DNA of 35,458 nucleotides from Actinomycetota bacterium. Lineage in GTDB: Bacteria > Actinomycetota > AC-67. The notes under the pieces were generated by a model. The model did not search any database, was not told the origin of the DNA, and was given only the letters and a program-made list of their open reading frames with translations. The stretch covers positions 37,438 to 72,895 of the forward strand of contig JBBDRM010000161.1 of NCBI GenBank assembly GCA_040905475.1, in the 5' to 3' direction. The position numbers and the translations under genes were made by a program. Positions 1-8,784 of this stretch are shown here, piece after piece. The first letter of the stretch is position 1; each line of letters starts with the position of its first letter.

Positions 1-855
1 CGCCAGATCCTTCGTGACGAGCACGTCGGTGTAGCCGATCACCCGAAGGAGCCGCTCCAGTCTCCCTGCCTGATCCTCACCCGACTCGATCACGATCCAG
101 CCGCCGATCGCCAGCCACCGCGGTGCCTCCTGGAGCAGCCGCACGACGATGTCGAGGCCGTCCTCGCCTCCGCAGATCGCTTCGTGCGGCTCGTAGTCCT
201 TTACCTCGGGCGGGAGCCCGGGCCAGTCGCCGTCCGCCACGTACGGCGGGTTGGACACCACAACGTCGACGGCGCCGCCGAGCGCCGGGTGGAGGGGATC
301 CATCATCTCGCCGGGGAGCAGCGTCGCTCGCAGACCCGTTCGCGCGAGGTTGCGCAACGCCCACGCTCGAGCGGCGGCCGACGGCTCGGTGGCGAAGACG
401 CGAGCCGACGGGACCTCGGCCGCCACGGCGAGCGCGATCGCAGCGGAGCCGGTTCCCACGTCGACGACGGTCGCGCGGCCGCGCGCGCGGGCTCGCTCGA
501 TCGCCCGGCCGGCGGTCACCTCGGTCTCGGGTCGCGGGACCAAGACACCTGGGCCCACCTCGAGGTCGAGGCCGCGGAATCGAGTCGTGCCGAGGACGTA
601 GGCGAGCGGCTCGCGGTGCGCACGCCGCGCGACGAGGTTCTCGAACGTATCGCGCTTGTCCTCGGGGAACTGCCGGTCGGCGTCCACGAAGAGCCCGGCG
701 CGACTGGTGTCGAGCGCGTGCGCGGCGATCCACTGCGCGTCCCCGAGCGGTGTATCGCAACCGGCCATCTCGAGGACCCGTTCGGCGGCGCGCACCGCCT
801 CCCCGATCGTCCCGGGACGCGGCGTCCGGGCCGGCGCTTCAGTCGACGAACCCAT
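1..855 (-). CDS. prmC: Peptide chain release factor N5-glutamine methyltransferase PrmC (3' end cut by window edge)
   Basis: The reading frame is open for 285 codons from an ATG at 853-855 to the window edge, so the last few codons and the stop are missing. The product methylates the GGQ glutamine of release factors using S-adenosylmethionine. Visible motifs are a helical N-terminal domain (about residues 15-85), LVPRPETE (about 107-114), the SAM-binding VVDVGTGSAAIAL (about 130-142) and the substrate-binding NPPY signature (about 199-202). The start overlaps the end of prfA by 17 bp in another frame, the usual prfA-prmC arrangement, so the enzyme is co-expressed with its substrate. The alternative open frames here, on either strand, lack family motifs. 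Identity is secure; only the C-terminus is unseen. Confidence 0.93.
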   Translation of the reverse strand, partial: MGSSTEAPARTPRPGTIGEAVRAAERVLEMAGCDTPLGDAQWIAAHALDTSRAGLFVDADRQFPEDKRDTFENLVARRAHREPLAYVLGTTRFRGLDLEVGPGVLVPRPETEVTAGRAIERARARGRATVVDVGTGSAAIALAVAAEVPSARVFATEPSAAARAWALRNLARTGLRATLLPGEMMDPLHPALGGAVDVVVSNPPYVADGDWPGLPPEVKDYEPHEAICGGEDGLDIVVRLLQEAPRWLAIGGWIVIESGEDQAGRLERLLRVIGYTDVLVTKDLA

Positions 856-1909
856 CGCCGAGACTCGCAGCGCGTCCCCGAGCGACGAGTGCGTCGATCA
901 ACTCGTCGAGGTCGCCCTGAAGGACCTGCGGCAGCTTGTGGAGCGTGACGCCGATCCGGTGATCGGTCACCCGATTCTGAGGGTAGTTGTACGTGCGGAT
1001 CTTTTCCGAGCGGTCGCCGGTTCCGACGGCGCTCTTCCGTTCCGCAGCGATCACCTGCGCCTGCTCGCGCTGCGCGCGCTCGAGCAGCCGGGCGCGGAGG
1101 ATACGCATCGCCCGCTCCTTGTTCTGGAGCTGCGACCGCTCCTCCTGGCATGCGACCACCTCGCCGGTGGGAAGGTGCGTGATGCGCACCGCCGAGTCGG
1201 TGGTGTTGACCGACTGGCCCCCGGGCCCACTCGAGCGGTACACGTCGATCTTGAGGTCGCTCGGATTGATCTGGACGTCCACGTCCTCGGCTTCGGGCAG
1301 CACCGCGACCGTCGCCGTCGACGTGTGGATCCGTCCCTGGTTCTCGGTAGCCGGAACCCGTTGCACGCGGTGCACGCCGGACTCGTACTTCATCTTCGAG
1401 TACGCGCCCTTCCCCTTGATGGCGAAGGTTATGTCCTTGAAGCCGCCGAGGTCCGAGGGGCTCGAGGACAGCGCCTCGCTCTTCCATCGATGCGCTTCCG
1501 CGTAGCGCTGGTACATCTCGTAGAGGTCGCGGGCGAACAGCGCGGCCTCGTCGCCGCCGGCGGCGCCGCGGATCTCGACGATGACGTCGCGGTCGTCGTT
1601 GGGATCTTTGGGGATCAACATCTCCCGTAGCTCGTGCTCGAGCTCCGCGATGCGCTCCTCGTTGCCGGCGATCTCGTCACGGAGGAACGTCGAGTCGGCT
1701 CCGTTCGAATCCTTGAGCATCTCGCGTGCCGCGGCCAGATCCTCGTTGACGCGCTTGTGCTCGCGATAGGCGCCGATGATCGGCGCGAGCTCTGCGTGCT
1801 CCTTCCCGAGATCGCGCAGCTTGCGCGGGTCGGAAGCGACCGAGGGGTCGGCGAGAAGCTCCTCGATCTGCGAGAAGCGACGGTCGATGTGTGCCAGCTT
1901 GTCGAGCAT
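839..1909 (-). CDS. prfA: Peptide chain release factor 1
   Basis: This 356-residue protein has the normal RF1 length. RF1 recognises UAA and UAG in the ribosomal A site and triggers peptide release. The anticodon-like tripeptide PAT is at residues 186-188 within RVPATENQGRIHTS; RF2 would have SPF here. The catalytic GGQ is at 230-232 in SSGPGGQSVN. The ATG at 1907-1909 is preceded by a GGGAG ribosome-binding site. It lies 48 bp downstream of the DUF1385 gene and overlaps prmC, which methylates its GGQ glutamine. Nothing unusual was seen. Confidence 0.97.
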   Translation of the reverse strand: MLDKLAHIDRRFSQIEELLADPSVASDPRKLRDLGKEHAELAPIIGAYREHKRVNEDLAAAREMLKDSNGADSTFLRDEIAGNEERIAELEHELREMLIPKDPNDDRDVIVEIRGAAGGDEAALFARDLYEMYQRYAEAHRWKSEALSSSPSDLGGFKDITFAIKGKGAYSKMKYESGVHRVQRVPATENQGRIHTSTATVAVLPEAEDVDVQINPSDLKIDVYRSSGPGGQSVNTTDSAVRITHLPTGEVVACQEERSQLQNKERAMRILRARLLERAQREQAQVIAAERKSAVGTGDRSEKIRTYNYPQNRVTDHRIGVTLHKLPQVLQGDLDELIDALVARGRAASLGDGFVD

Positions 1910-1957
1910 GAGGGCTCCCGGGCGAGTCTAGCAGCGGCGGGACGACGTCCCGAGGCG

Positions 1958-2938
1958 CTATTCGGGAGCCGGTTCGGGTGTTGGAACGGTGTCGCCGACT
2001 CCTTCGGATTCTCGCGGAACCAGCCGGGACGGAAGCGCCGGGATCTTGCCGCTGCGTTCCTCTTCGGGAAGCACCGCTTCGAACGCCCGGATCGCGACCT
2101 CGATCTGATCTTCGGTCGGCGGGCGGGTCGTGATCTTTTGCAGCCAGAGGCCCGGCTTCATGAGCCCCTTCACGATGAAGTTGTTCCCGTGGTTGGCGCC
2201 GAGCCGGAGCGCCTCATAGGAGATCCCTGCGATGAGTGGGATCGCCACGATGCGCTCGAGGATGCGCAACCAGATCGCAGGACGGCCGAAGAAGGCGAAC
2301 ACGACGATCGTCAGCAGCATGACGATGATCAGGAAGTTGGTCCCGCATCGCACGTGCAGCGTCGAGTACTTGTCCACGGCTCGCGGCTCGAGCACCGGCT
2401 CGCCGGCTTCGAACGCGGCGATCGTCTTGTGCTCGGCGCCGTGATACATGAAGACGCGGCGGATCTCCTTGATGAATGAGATGCCGAACAAGTAGGCCAC
2501 GAAGATCGCGACGCGGACGACGCCCTCGACGGCGGCGAATGTGATCGATCGCTTCTTGATGCTCTCGCCGCCGAAGAAGTTCACGCCCAGCGTCGGAAGC
2601 ACGATAAAGATGCTGATGAAGAGCACGAACGCCAGCGTCATCGAGACCGCCATCTGCTTCGAGGTCAGCTTCTCGTCCTCGTCCAGCGCCTGATTCGCCG
2701 AGGTCGTCAGTGCGCGCATGCCGATCGACAACGCCTCGCCCAAGGCGGCGACGCCGCGGAAGAGCGGCTGGCGGAAGAGCGGATACTTCGCCGCGAGCCC
2801 CTTGACCTTGTTCTCTTCGATATAGATGTCGTTCGTCGGGCGGCGCACGGCGAGCGCCCACGTGTCCTTGCCGCGCATCATGACGCCTTCCATGACTGCC
2901 TGGCCGCCGTAGAAGTGTTGCTGCTGCTTCTTTGCCAT
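1958..2938 (-). CDS. DUF1385 family (YqhQ-like) membrane protein
   Basis: This is a 326-residue polytopic membrane protein of the DUF1385/YqhQ family, whose biochemical role is not established. The N-terminal YGGQAVMEGVMMRG signature (residues 10-23) and the YHGAEHKTIAAFE motif (about 165-177), followed by HVRCGTNFL, are family hallmarks; the His/Glu/Cys residues suggest metal binding. Hydrophobic segments lie at about 97-123, 135-155, 202-220 and 228-248. The soluble C-terminal tail is rich in Pro and Glu. The gene sits between rpmE and prfA, a position where this family often occurs, and is probably part of the same transcript. I would not assign a function beyond the family. Confidence 0.88.
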   Translation of the reverse strand: MAKKQQQHFYGGQAVMEGVMMRGKDTWALAVRRPTNDIYIEENKVKGLAAKYPLFRQPLFRGVAALGEALSIGMRALTTSANQALDEDEKLTSKQMAVSMTLAFVLFISIFIVLPTLGVNFFGGESIKKRSITFAAVEGVVRVAIFVAYLFGISFIKEIRRVFMYHGAEHKTIAAFEAGEPVLEPRAVDKYSTLHVRCGTNFLIIVMLLTIVVFAFFGRPAIWLRILERIVAIPLIAGISYEALRLGANHGNNFIVKGLMKPGLWLQKITTRPPTEDQIEVAIRAFEAVLPEEERSGKIPALPSRLVPRESEGVGDTVPTPEPAPE

Positions 2939-2962
2939 CGAGTTGATCCCGCGCGACGCGGG

Positions 2963-3181
2963 CTACTTCTTCTTCGGTGTCGGGCGGTTGGCGTAGCGGC
3001 GCTGGAATCGTTCGACGCGGCCTCCGGCGTCGACGAGCTTCTGCTTGCCCGTGTAGAACGGGTGGCATTGCGAGCAGAGCTCGACGTGGAGCTCGGACTT
3101 CGTGGACCGCGTCTGGAACGTATTGCCGCACGAGCAGCGCACCTGACACAGCACGTATTCGGGGTGGATGCCTGCCTTCAC
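2963..3181 (-). CDS. rpmE: 50S ribosomal protein L31 (zinc-binding type)
   Basis: This 72-residue protein is a component of the large ribosomal subunit at the subunit interface. It starts MKAGIHPEY and retains the Cys clusters of the zinc-containing form: CQVRCSC (residues 12-18) and [12 protein letters not shown] (about 36-47). The C-terminal [11 protein letters not shown] basic tail is typical. It begins 18 bp after the rho stop codon and is followed 24 bp later by the DUF1385 gene, matching the conserved rho-rpmE-prfA order. Retention of the cysteines means it could serve as a zinc reserve, as known for C+ L31 proteins. Confidence 0.97.
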   Translation of the reverse strand: MKAGIHPEYVLCQVRCSCGNTFQTRSTKSELHVELCSQCHPFYTGKQKLVDAGGRVERFQRRYANRPTPKKK

Positions 3182-3199
3182 GTTCGCTCCCCCTGATCC

Positions 3200-4936
3200 T
3201 TAGTCGTTGACCGGAACCTTGTTTATCTCTCTCAGGAACTGCTCGTTCGACGGTGTCTGTCCGATCTTGTCGCGGAGCAACTCCATCGCTGCGCTGGGCG
3301 CGAGGGCGTGGAGCACCCTGCGGAGCCGCCAGACCAGCGCGAGCTCTTCCTTGTCGTAGAGCAGCTCTTCCTTACGCGTGCCCGACGCTTCGATGTCGAT
3401 CGCCGGGAAGATTCGCTTCTCCGACAACTGCCGGTCGAGCCGGATCTCCGAGTTACCGGTGCCCTTGAACTCCTCGAAGATCACCTCGTCCATCCGCGAG
3501 CCGGTTTCGACCAGCGCCGAGGCGACGATGGTAAGGCTTCCGCCCTCCTCGATATTCCTCGCGGCGCCGAAGAACCGCTTCGGCGGGTAGAGCGCGGTCG
3601 AGTCGACACCACCGGACAGGATGCGGCCGGACGCCGGCGCCGACAGGTTGTAGGCGCGGGCGAGCCGAGTGATCGAGTCGAGCAGGATCACGACGTCCTG
3701 CTTCGCCTCGACGAGCCGCTTGGCGCGCTCCAGCACCAGCTCGGCGACCTGGGTGTGGTCCTCCGCCGGACGGTCGAAGGTCGAGTAGACGACCTCGGCG
3801 GCCTTGACGGTCCGCTGCCAGTCGGTGACCTCCTCCGGACGTTCGTCGACGAGCAGCACCATGAGATGCACGTTCTCTGTGTTCGCCATGATGCCGTTCG
3901 CGATCTGCTTGAGGATCGTCGTCTTTCCCGCCTTCGGCGGGGAGACGATCAGCTCACGCTGACCCTTCCCGAGCGGGGCCACCAGATCGATGATCCGCTC
4001 GGTGACGGCTTGCGGCCCCCACTCGAGCCGGAACCGCTCCTCCGGGAACAGAGGCGTGAGCTTGTCGAACGCCGGCCGCTGGCGCGCCGTGTCGGGATCG
4101 ACGCCGGCGACGGTCTCGACGCGAACGAGCGCGAAGTACTTCTCGTTGTCCTTCGGACGACGAACCTGACCCGTTATCTCGTCGCCCCGCCGGAGCGCGA
4201 AGCGCCGGATCTGCGACAGCGAAACGTAGATGTCGCTCGAGCCCGGCAGATAGCCGCTCGTGCGCAGGAAGCCGTAGCCCTCCGGCAGGACGTCGAGGAT
4301 GCCCGTTCGGAGCTCACCCTCGATGATGTCCGCCTGTGCTTCTGACGGCGGCGTGTAGTCCGAACGCTCGCGCGCCGGACCGCGGTCGCCACCACCTTGC
4401 CGGTCGCGTCCACCGTCCCGGCCTCCGCCTTGACGGTCGCGTCCGCGCCCGCGCCTGCGATCGCGCCGGCTCCAGCGCTCTTCGCGTGCAGGCGCACCCG
4501 ATCCACTTGGGCCGCCCGAGCTGCTCGGTCCGCGATCGCCTCCGCCGGAGGGGGCTTGCGAGCGCTCAGCACCGCCATTGCCGTGCGCCGCAACGGCCGG
4601 CGAGGTCTCCGCGGGCGCGGTCTCGCTCGCTGCAGGCGCCTCGGCCGCAGGCGCTTCCGCCTTAGGAGCTTCCGTGGCCGCGGGTTCCTCATTGGCCTCC
4701 GGCTTGGCGTCGCCTTTGGCTTCGCTCTTGGGTTCGGGCTTGGCCTCGGCGGACTTAGCGTTGTTCGTCTTCGCCGGCTTTCCGTCGGCGGAAGAAGCGC
4801 GCATGATGGCGGAGATGAGGTCGGACTTCTTCAGCTTCTGAAAGCCGGAGACCCCGACCCGCCCGGCGATCTGCTGTAGTTCTGCGATGATCTTGCCCTC
4901 AAGGACTTCTCGCTCGAGGGTCCTCGTCTCTGCCAT
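3200..4936 (-). CDS. rho: Transcription termination factor Rho with long charged insert
   Basis: This is the hexameric RNA helicase for factor-dependent transcription termination. I chose the ATG at 4934-4936 (578 residues) because AAGGA lies 8 nt upstream; a GTG 27 nt earlier (4961-4963) is possible but lacks such a site. The Rho N-terminal domain covers residues 5-45. A low-complexity linker follows (about 50-193), first Ala/Glu/Lys-rich, then Arg/Gly-rich with GRDRQGGG-type repeats. The cold-shock RNA-binding domain (about 205-280) and the ATPase core come next, with Walker A PPKAGKTT at about 333-340 and Walker [12 protein letters not shown]. Such inserts are common in actinobacterial Rho and probably add RNA affinity. 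It lies 27 bp after the aldolase gene, at the junction of the inserted cluster and the backbone. Confidence 0.97.
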   Translation of the reverse strand: MAETRTLEREVLEGKIIAELQQIAGRVGVSGFQKLKKSDLISAIMRASSADGKPAKTNNAKSAEAKPEPKSEAKGDAKPEANEEPAATEAPKAEAPAAEAPAASETAPAETSPAVAAHGNGGAERSQAPSGGGDRGPSSSGGPSGSGAPAREERWSRRDRRRGRGRDRQGGGRDGGRDRQGGGDRGPARERSDYTPPSEAQADIIEGELRTGILDVLPEGYGFLRTSGYLPGSSDIYVSLSQIRRFALRRGDEITGQVRRPKDNEKYFALVRVETVAGVDPDTARQRPAFDKLTPLFPEERFRLEWGPQAVTERIIDLVAPLGKGQRELIVSPPKAGKTTILKQIANGIMANTENVHLMVLLVDERPEEVTDWQRTVKAAEVVYSTFDRPAEDHTQVAELVLERAKRLVEAKQDVVILLDSITRLARAYNLSAPASGRILSGGVDSTALYPPKRFFGAARNIEEGGSLTIVASALVETGSRMDEVIFEEFKGTGNSEIRLDRQLSEKRIFPAIDIEASGTRKEELLYDKEELALVWRLRRVLHALAPSAAMELLRDKIGQTPSNEQFLREINKVPVND

Positions 4937-4963
4937 TTCCGATCCTTCCTTCTTCACGTTCAC

Positions 4964-5620
4964 TTAACCCTTCAGGCTCTTCTGGTATGTCTTCCAGTCG
5001 TCCAGGAACCGCTTCAAACCGATGTCGGTGAGCGGGTGGTTGGTCAGCTTGGAGAACACGTCGTACGGCATCGTCGCGACGTCGGCCCCAACCTTCGCAG
5101 ATTCGACGACGTGCTGGGGGTGGCGGAGGCTGGCGGCCAGTACAAGCGTACGGTAGCCCTGCGTCCGGTATATCTCAACGATCTCGGCTAGCAGATTCAT
5201 CCCATCGTTCGCGATGTCGTCCACCCTTCCAAGGAAGGGGCTGATGTACGTGGCATCGGCCTCGGCGGCCAAGATGGCCTGCGTGGGTGAGAAACAAAGG
5301 GTCATGTTGGTTTTGATCCCGTGCCGTCCGAGCTCACGGACCGCGGCGAACCCGTCGGGGGTGACGGGGCACTTCACCACGATATTCGGCGCGATCTGAG
5401 AGAGCTTTAGTCCTTCTTCGACCATCCCGTCCCGGTCGGTGGATACGACCTCTCCGCTCACGGGCCCGTCGACCTCGGAAGCGATCTCCTTGAGATGCGT
5501 CTCGAAGTCCTTCTTCTCCTTGCCGATCAGCGTCGGGTTGGTGGTGATGCCGGAGAGCACGCCCCAGCGGTTGATCTCGCGGATCTCGTCCAAGTTCCCG
5601 GTGTCGAGCCAGAGCTTCAT
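4964..5620 (-). CDS. Transaldolase/fructose-6-phosphate aldolase, TalC/MipB family
   Basis: This 218-residue single-domain (beta/alpha)8 aldolase is the size of the short TalC/FSA subfamily, not of full-length transaldolase. The opening MKLWLDTGNLDEI, the GITTNPTL motif (24-31) and the Schiff-base lysine K83 in NIVVKCPVT define the family. SPFLGRVDDI and a C-terminal helix complete it. The reaction is either C3-unit transfer between sugar phosphates or aldol addition forming fructose 6-phosphate; sequence alone does not separate these. Its ATG overlaps the stop of the 2-phosphoglycerate kinase gene (ATGA), so the two are translationally coupled. This links sugar-phosphate exchange to the cDPG genes. 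Rho follows directly. Confidence 0.9.
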   Translation of the reverse strand: MKLWLDTGNLDEIREINRWGVLSGITTNPTLIGKEKKDFETHLKEIASEVDGPVSGEVVSTDRDGMVEEGLKLSQIAPNIVVKCPVTPDGFAAVRELGRHGIKTNMTLCFSPTQAILAAEADATYISPFLGRVDDIANDGMNLLAEIVEIYRTQGYRTLVLAASLRHPQHVVESAKVGADVATMPYDVFSKLTNHPLTDIGLKRFLDDWKTYQKSLKG

Positions 5621-6624
5621 ATCGCTCCCTCCTTCATGCCGCGAGCAGTCGGCGACGCCCCGCGTGTGATCGCACGCGGGCGCGCAGCAACCGGACGCGA
5701 GCTCGCGTCCTCCGTCGCCGTTGAGACGACGTGATCGATGACCGCCGCGAGTGCCGCATCAAGGTTGTAGTTCTGGATGATCGGAACGCCGTTCCGAAGT
5801 GCGAGCGAGCGTATGTACTTCTGTACCTTTCTGATGTTCCCGAAACTGTTGAGGTATCGCTCCTGTGGTCGCGCGCGCGTCTCGTGCGCGCGAACGTAGA
5901 AGTGCGACCGGTGAAGGTCCTCGTCGTCCACCGCGACGACCAGATCCACGATGACCGCTTCGCCTTCGGCGTCGGGACGTACGAAGCCGGGGACGACGTG
6001 CGCTCCTTCGATGATGACGTCGGTTCCTTCGGTGATCGCTCGTTCGATCAATGCCTTGATGCCGACCGCCACGGCCGAAACCTGCTCGCGGAACCCGACG
6101 ATGACCGCATCATCCGTCGCCGCGAGCGTCTCCTTCACGACCCCGTCGGCGTTGAACGAAGAGGTGTGGAGTGACGGCATGATGTCGGGCGACAGAACGC
6201 CCTTCATCACTTCCCGTATCGCATCGGTCGAGATGATGCGGACGATGCCGAGCCGCGCCGCCAATTGCGTCGCGATGGTCGACTTCCCCACGCCCGTCCC
6301 TCCGCCGATGAGGATGATCAACGGCACGTCGAGCTCGCTGACCGTCTGCCACCGCAGGAATGAGCGTGCGTACCGTTCGCCGGCTTCCCGACGGATGGTT
6401 TCCTCGGCGATCGTGCGAAGTTCCTCCGTCGTGACCGAGGCGCGCTCGGACTCCAACAGACGCTCTTCGATCACATGAGCGACGTGATAGGCGCGTGCCG
6501 GCGTCAGCCCGGCCGCCATGATCGTGTTGGCCATGAGACCTTTCGAGTACGGCAGCCCGTGCTCCCGGTCGCTGATGATGATCGACCGGGATGCGCCGTC
6601 CGCCGGCTTTTCGTGTCCCGTCAT
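5617..6624 (-). CDS. 2-phosphoglycerate kinase (cDPG pathway, first step)
   Basis: This 335-residue protein matches the archaeal 2-phosphoglycerate kinase layout. An ATP-cone-like N-terminal domain (about 14-95, with GLPYSKGLMANTI) is followed by a P-loop kinase domain with Walker A GGGTGVGKST at 107-116 and STDAIREVMKGV at about 132-143. IIEGAHVVPGF and HFYVRAHETRARP lie further on. Methanogen homologues phosphorylate 2-phosphoglycerate to 2,3-bisphosphoglycerate with ATP. A basic, probably disordered tail of about 30 residues ends the protein. Its ATG overlaps the cpgS stop (ATGA, 6621-6624) and its stop overlaps the aldolase start, so three genes are coupled. The adjacent cpgS supports this activity over a generic kinase; the substrate is nevertheless inferred. 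Confidence 0.85.
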   Translation of the reverse strand: MTGHEKPADGASRSIIISDREHGLPYSKGLMANTIMAAGLTPARAYHVAHVIEERLLESERASVTTEELRTIAEETIRREAGERYARSFLRWQTVSELDVPLIILIGGGTGVGKSTIATQLAARLGIVRIISTDAIREVMKGVLSPDIMPSLHTSSFNADGVVKETLAATDDAVIVGFREQVSAVAVGIKALIERAITEGTDVIIEGAHVVPGFVRPDAEGEAVIVDLVVAVDDEDLHRSHFYVRAHETRARPQERYLNSFGNIRKVQKYIRSLALRNGVPIIQNYNLDAALAAVIDHVVSTATEDASSRPVAARPRAITRGASPTARGMKEGAI

Positions 6625-7958
6625 GCCGTGTGAGCCTCGAATCTCCGTCGGGCGATCTCCGCCACGGTCACGAGCTCCGCCTCCAGATCCCCCTCGACGG
6701 AAACGGGGAGATTGTCTGCGAAGACCACTTCGGCGCCCGCGGCGCGCGCGACCGCAGCCGCTCCGTCCACCGCTCCGGCCTTGAGCTCCGTCACGAGCAC
6801 CTCGTACGTTCCTTCCGCCCCCGCGAGATCGGATGCGAGGGCGGCACGATCTGCCAGATGGTGCGTCATCCCCACGACACGCGCGCCGTGAGCCCCCTCC
6901 ACATGCGCCTTGATCACCTCACCGACGGCGGGAGGCGCGGTGGTTGCGTAGAAGACGGAGCGTCCGGCTATCGACCCGCGTGGGGTCGGGCGGAACACCG
7001 TCTTCACGCGCGCAACGCCTCGCGCCATTTCGTCGATCGAGGAAGTGAGGAGGGAGAGCGCGTGAGCCGAAACGGTGGGTTCGGAGGCCATTGTAATGGC
7101 CACCAGGTCCGCAAGCAATAGCCGGTATGGGCCGAGTGCCGAGGTCAGGACCTCGGGTGAAGCGCCGCCGGGGACCACCAGGACCGTTGCATCGGCCGCC
7201 ACCGGTGGGATCGCCGTGCCACTCCCCTCGAGCAGGATGATGTCCGGCCCGAGGGCGTTCGCAGCCTCGACGGCGGCCGCGACGGTGTCGAAGAACGGTG
7301 CGCCCGCGAGGCCGGCGCCCGCCCGTCGTGCTCCGACGCTTGCAACCCCGGCGAGCACCGCGTCCTCGTAGACGTCACTCGCGGCGTGCTCGCCGCGTCG
7401 TGCGAGCTCGATCAGCTCGTCGACCGTTGGAGGCATGGAGTCGCCGGCAACGACGCGCGGCTCAGCCGGGCCACCGCGCCCCATGGCAACGACCACCACT
7501 CGCATGCCGTGCGCGGTCAGAGTGCGCGCTGCGAATCCGGCGATCGCCGTCTTGCCGCAACGTTTGCCGGTACCGATGACCGCGATCGTCGGACGCGATG
7601 CGAGCCGCGGCCGGAGCGGAGCATCGAATCGGAAATCAGCGCCCTGGTAGCGAACTCCGTGGACGAGCGCGACGCTCGCGAGCAGGAAGCGCGATCGCGC
7701 GTCGACCACCGGATCGTCGGATAGGTCGAGACATACCTCCGGCGAGTACGAAGCGATCGCGTGCTCGAGCGCCTCGCGCTGCGTCGCACCGCGGATGATC
7801 GGGAGCGTGCCCAGCTCGAGTGGGCCGGAAAGCTTCTCGCCGCCGCCCAGGAAGACGCCGGCCACGATCTGATATCCCCGCTCCTCGAGGGCCTTGATCG
7901 CATCGACGATCACCGGCGGGTAGTGCTCGCCGTCGACGAGCACCAGCGCCCTCGTCAT
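6621..7958 (-). CDS. cpgS: Cyclic 2,3-diphosphoglycerate synthetase
   Basis: This 445-residue protein resembles archaeal cDPG synthetase, which closes 2,3-bisphosphoglycerate into its cyclic anhydride using ATP. The N-terminal LVLVDGEHYPPVIVDAI (6-22) is the family hallmark. A P-loop GTGKRCGKTAIAG at 129-141 lies in the central domain, followed by VVAMGRGGPAEPRVV and a DIILLEGSGTAIPPVA motif. The length is close to the methanogen enzyme (about 460). It starts 10 bp after the phosphodiesterase gene ends and overlaps the kinase gene that supplies its substrate. cDPG is known as an abundant solute and phosphagen-like compound in thermophilic methanogens. Its presence in this bacterium is inferred from the gene pair, not shown. 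Confidence 0.87.
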   Translation of the reverse strand: MTRALVLVDGEHYPPVIVDAIKALEERGYQIVAGVFLGGGEKLSGPLELGTLPIIRGATQREALEHAIASYSPEVCLDLSDDPVVDARSRFLLASVALVHGVRYQGADFRFDAPLRPRLASRPTIAVIGTGKRCGKTAIAGFAARTLTAHGMRVVVVAMGRGGPAEPRVVAGDSMPPTVDELIELARRGEHAASDVYEDAVLAGVASVGARRAGAGLAGAPFFDTVAAAVEAANALGPDIILLEGSGTAIPPVAADATVLVVPGGASPEVLTSALGPYRLLLADLVAITMASEPTVSAHALSLLTSSIDEMARGVARVKTVFRPTPRGSIAGRSVFYATTAPPAVGEVIKAHVEGAHGARVVGMTHHLADRAALASDLAGAEGTYEVLVTELKAGAVDGAAAVARAAGAEVVFADNLPVSVEGDLEAELVTVAEIARRRFEAHTA

Positions 7959-7968
7959 GCGCGGAGCA

Positions 7969-8757
7969 CTAGGAGCTCGGTTCGGGCTCGCGCACGACGT
8001 GCTCGATCTCGCGCTGGTACTGCTCGCCGGTCACGTAGTTGAAGTGCGCGATGACGTTCGCCGGTCCGAACGGATACTTGCGGCGGATCACCACGTCCGC
8101 GTCGGACACCTCGATGAGGTTGTAACAAGGCCGCGTGTTTCCGCGGAGGCGCAGGCTCGAGCAGGTTCCTGCGTTGGCGACGTACAGGTTCTCGAGGCGC
8201 CAGACGTACGGCACGTGCTTGTGTCCGGTGAGCGCCAGCCCGACGCCCGATCGGATCAAGAGCTCGAGGAGATCACCGGCGTCGTAGACGATGTTGCGCT
8301 CGCGTCCGGCGCCTGGGATCGGCAGCAGGTGATGATGCTGCACGTAGATCTTCAGCTCCGCGGGATCGGTGAACTGCTCGACCAGCCAGCCATACCGCTC
8401 GCGGCCGATCTGTCCGTGGTCCAGGTCGGGCTCGGATGAATCGGCTCCGACGATGACGACGCCCTTGGTCTCGACGCGCCAGTGGCGCGGGCCGATCATC
8501 TCCTCGAAGTGGACGTAGCCCACGTTGCGCGCGTCGTGGTTGCCGGGGACTGCCACGACCTTCGGACGCAGCTGCTGAAGGTATGCGGCGGCGGTCCTGT
8601 ACTCCTGCCGGAACCCTTCGTTGGTGAAGTCTCCCGTGCAGACGATGATGTCGGGGTTCAGCTCGTTCAGCTCGGTGATGACGCGGTTCATCAAGTTCGG
8701 CACGAAGTGAACCGAGCCGACGTGCATGTCCGAGATATGTGCGATGACGACGCCCAA
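7969..8757 (-). CDS. Calcineurin-like metallophosphoesterase
   Basis: This 262-residue cytosolic phosphoesterase has the full set of dinuclear metal motifs in order: SDMH (D10, H12), GDFTN (about 41-45), PGNHDAR (about 71-77), YVQHHH (about 138-143) and GHKH (about 178-181). No signal peptide is visible. The family includes cyclic-nucleotide phosphodiesterases (CpdA), lipid and protein phosphatases, so the substrate cannot be read from sequence. It lies 27 bp after the glycosidase gene and 10 bp before cpgS, inside the same unidirectional run. That location makes a cyclic phosphate ester or anhydride, possibly cDPG, a reasonable but untested substrate. GTG starts further upstream were not needed; the ATG at 8755-8757 follows a GGAG. 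Confidence 0.85.
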   Translation of the reverse strand: MGVVIAHISDMHVGSVHFVPNLMNRVITELNELNPDIIVCTGDFTNEGFRQEYRTAAAYLQQLRPKVVAVPGNHDARNVGYVHFEEMIGPRHWRVETKGVVIVGADSSEPDLDHGQIGRERYGWLVEQFTDPAELKIYVQHHHLLPIPGAGRERNIVYDAGDLLELLIRSGVGLALTGHKHVPYVWRLENLYVANAGTCSSLRLRGNTRPCYNLIEVSDADVVIRRKYPFGPANVIAHFNYVTGEQYQREIEHVVREPEPSS

Positions 8758-8784
8758 CGCTCCTCCAGTTAGTCGGGTCGGGGA

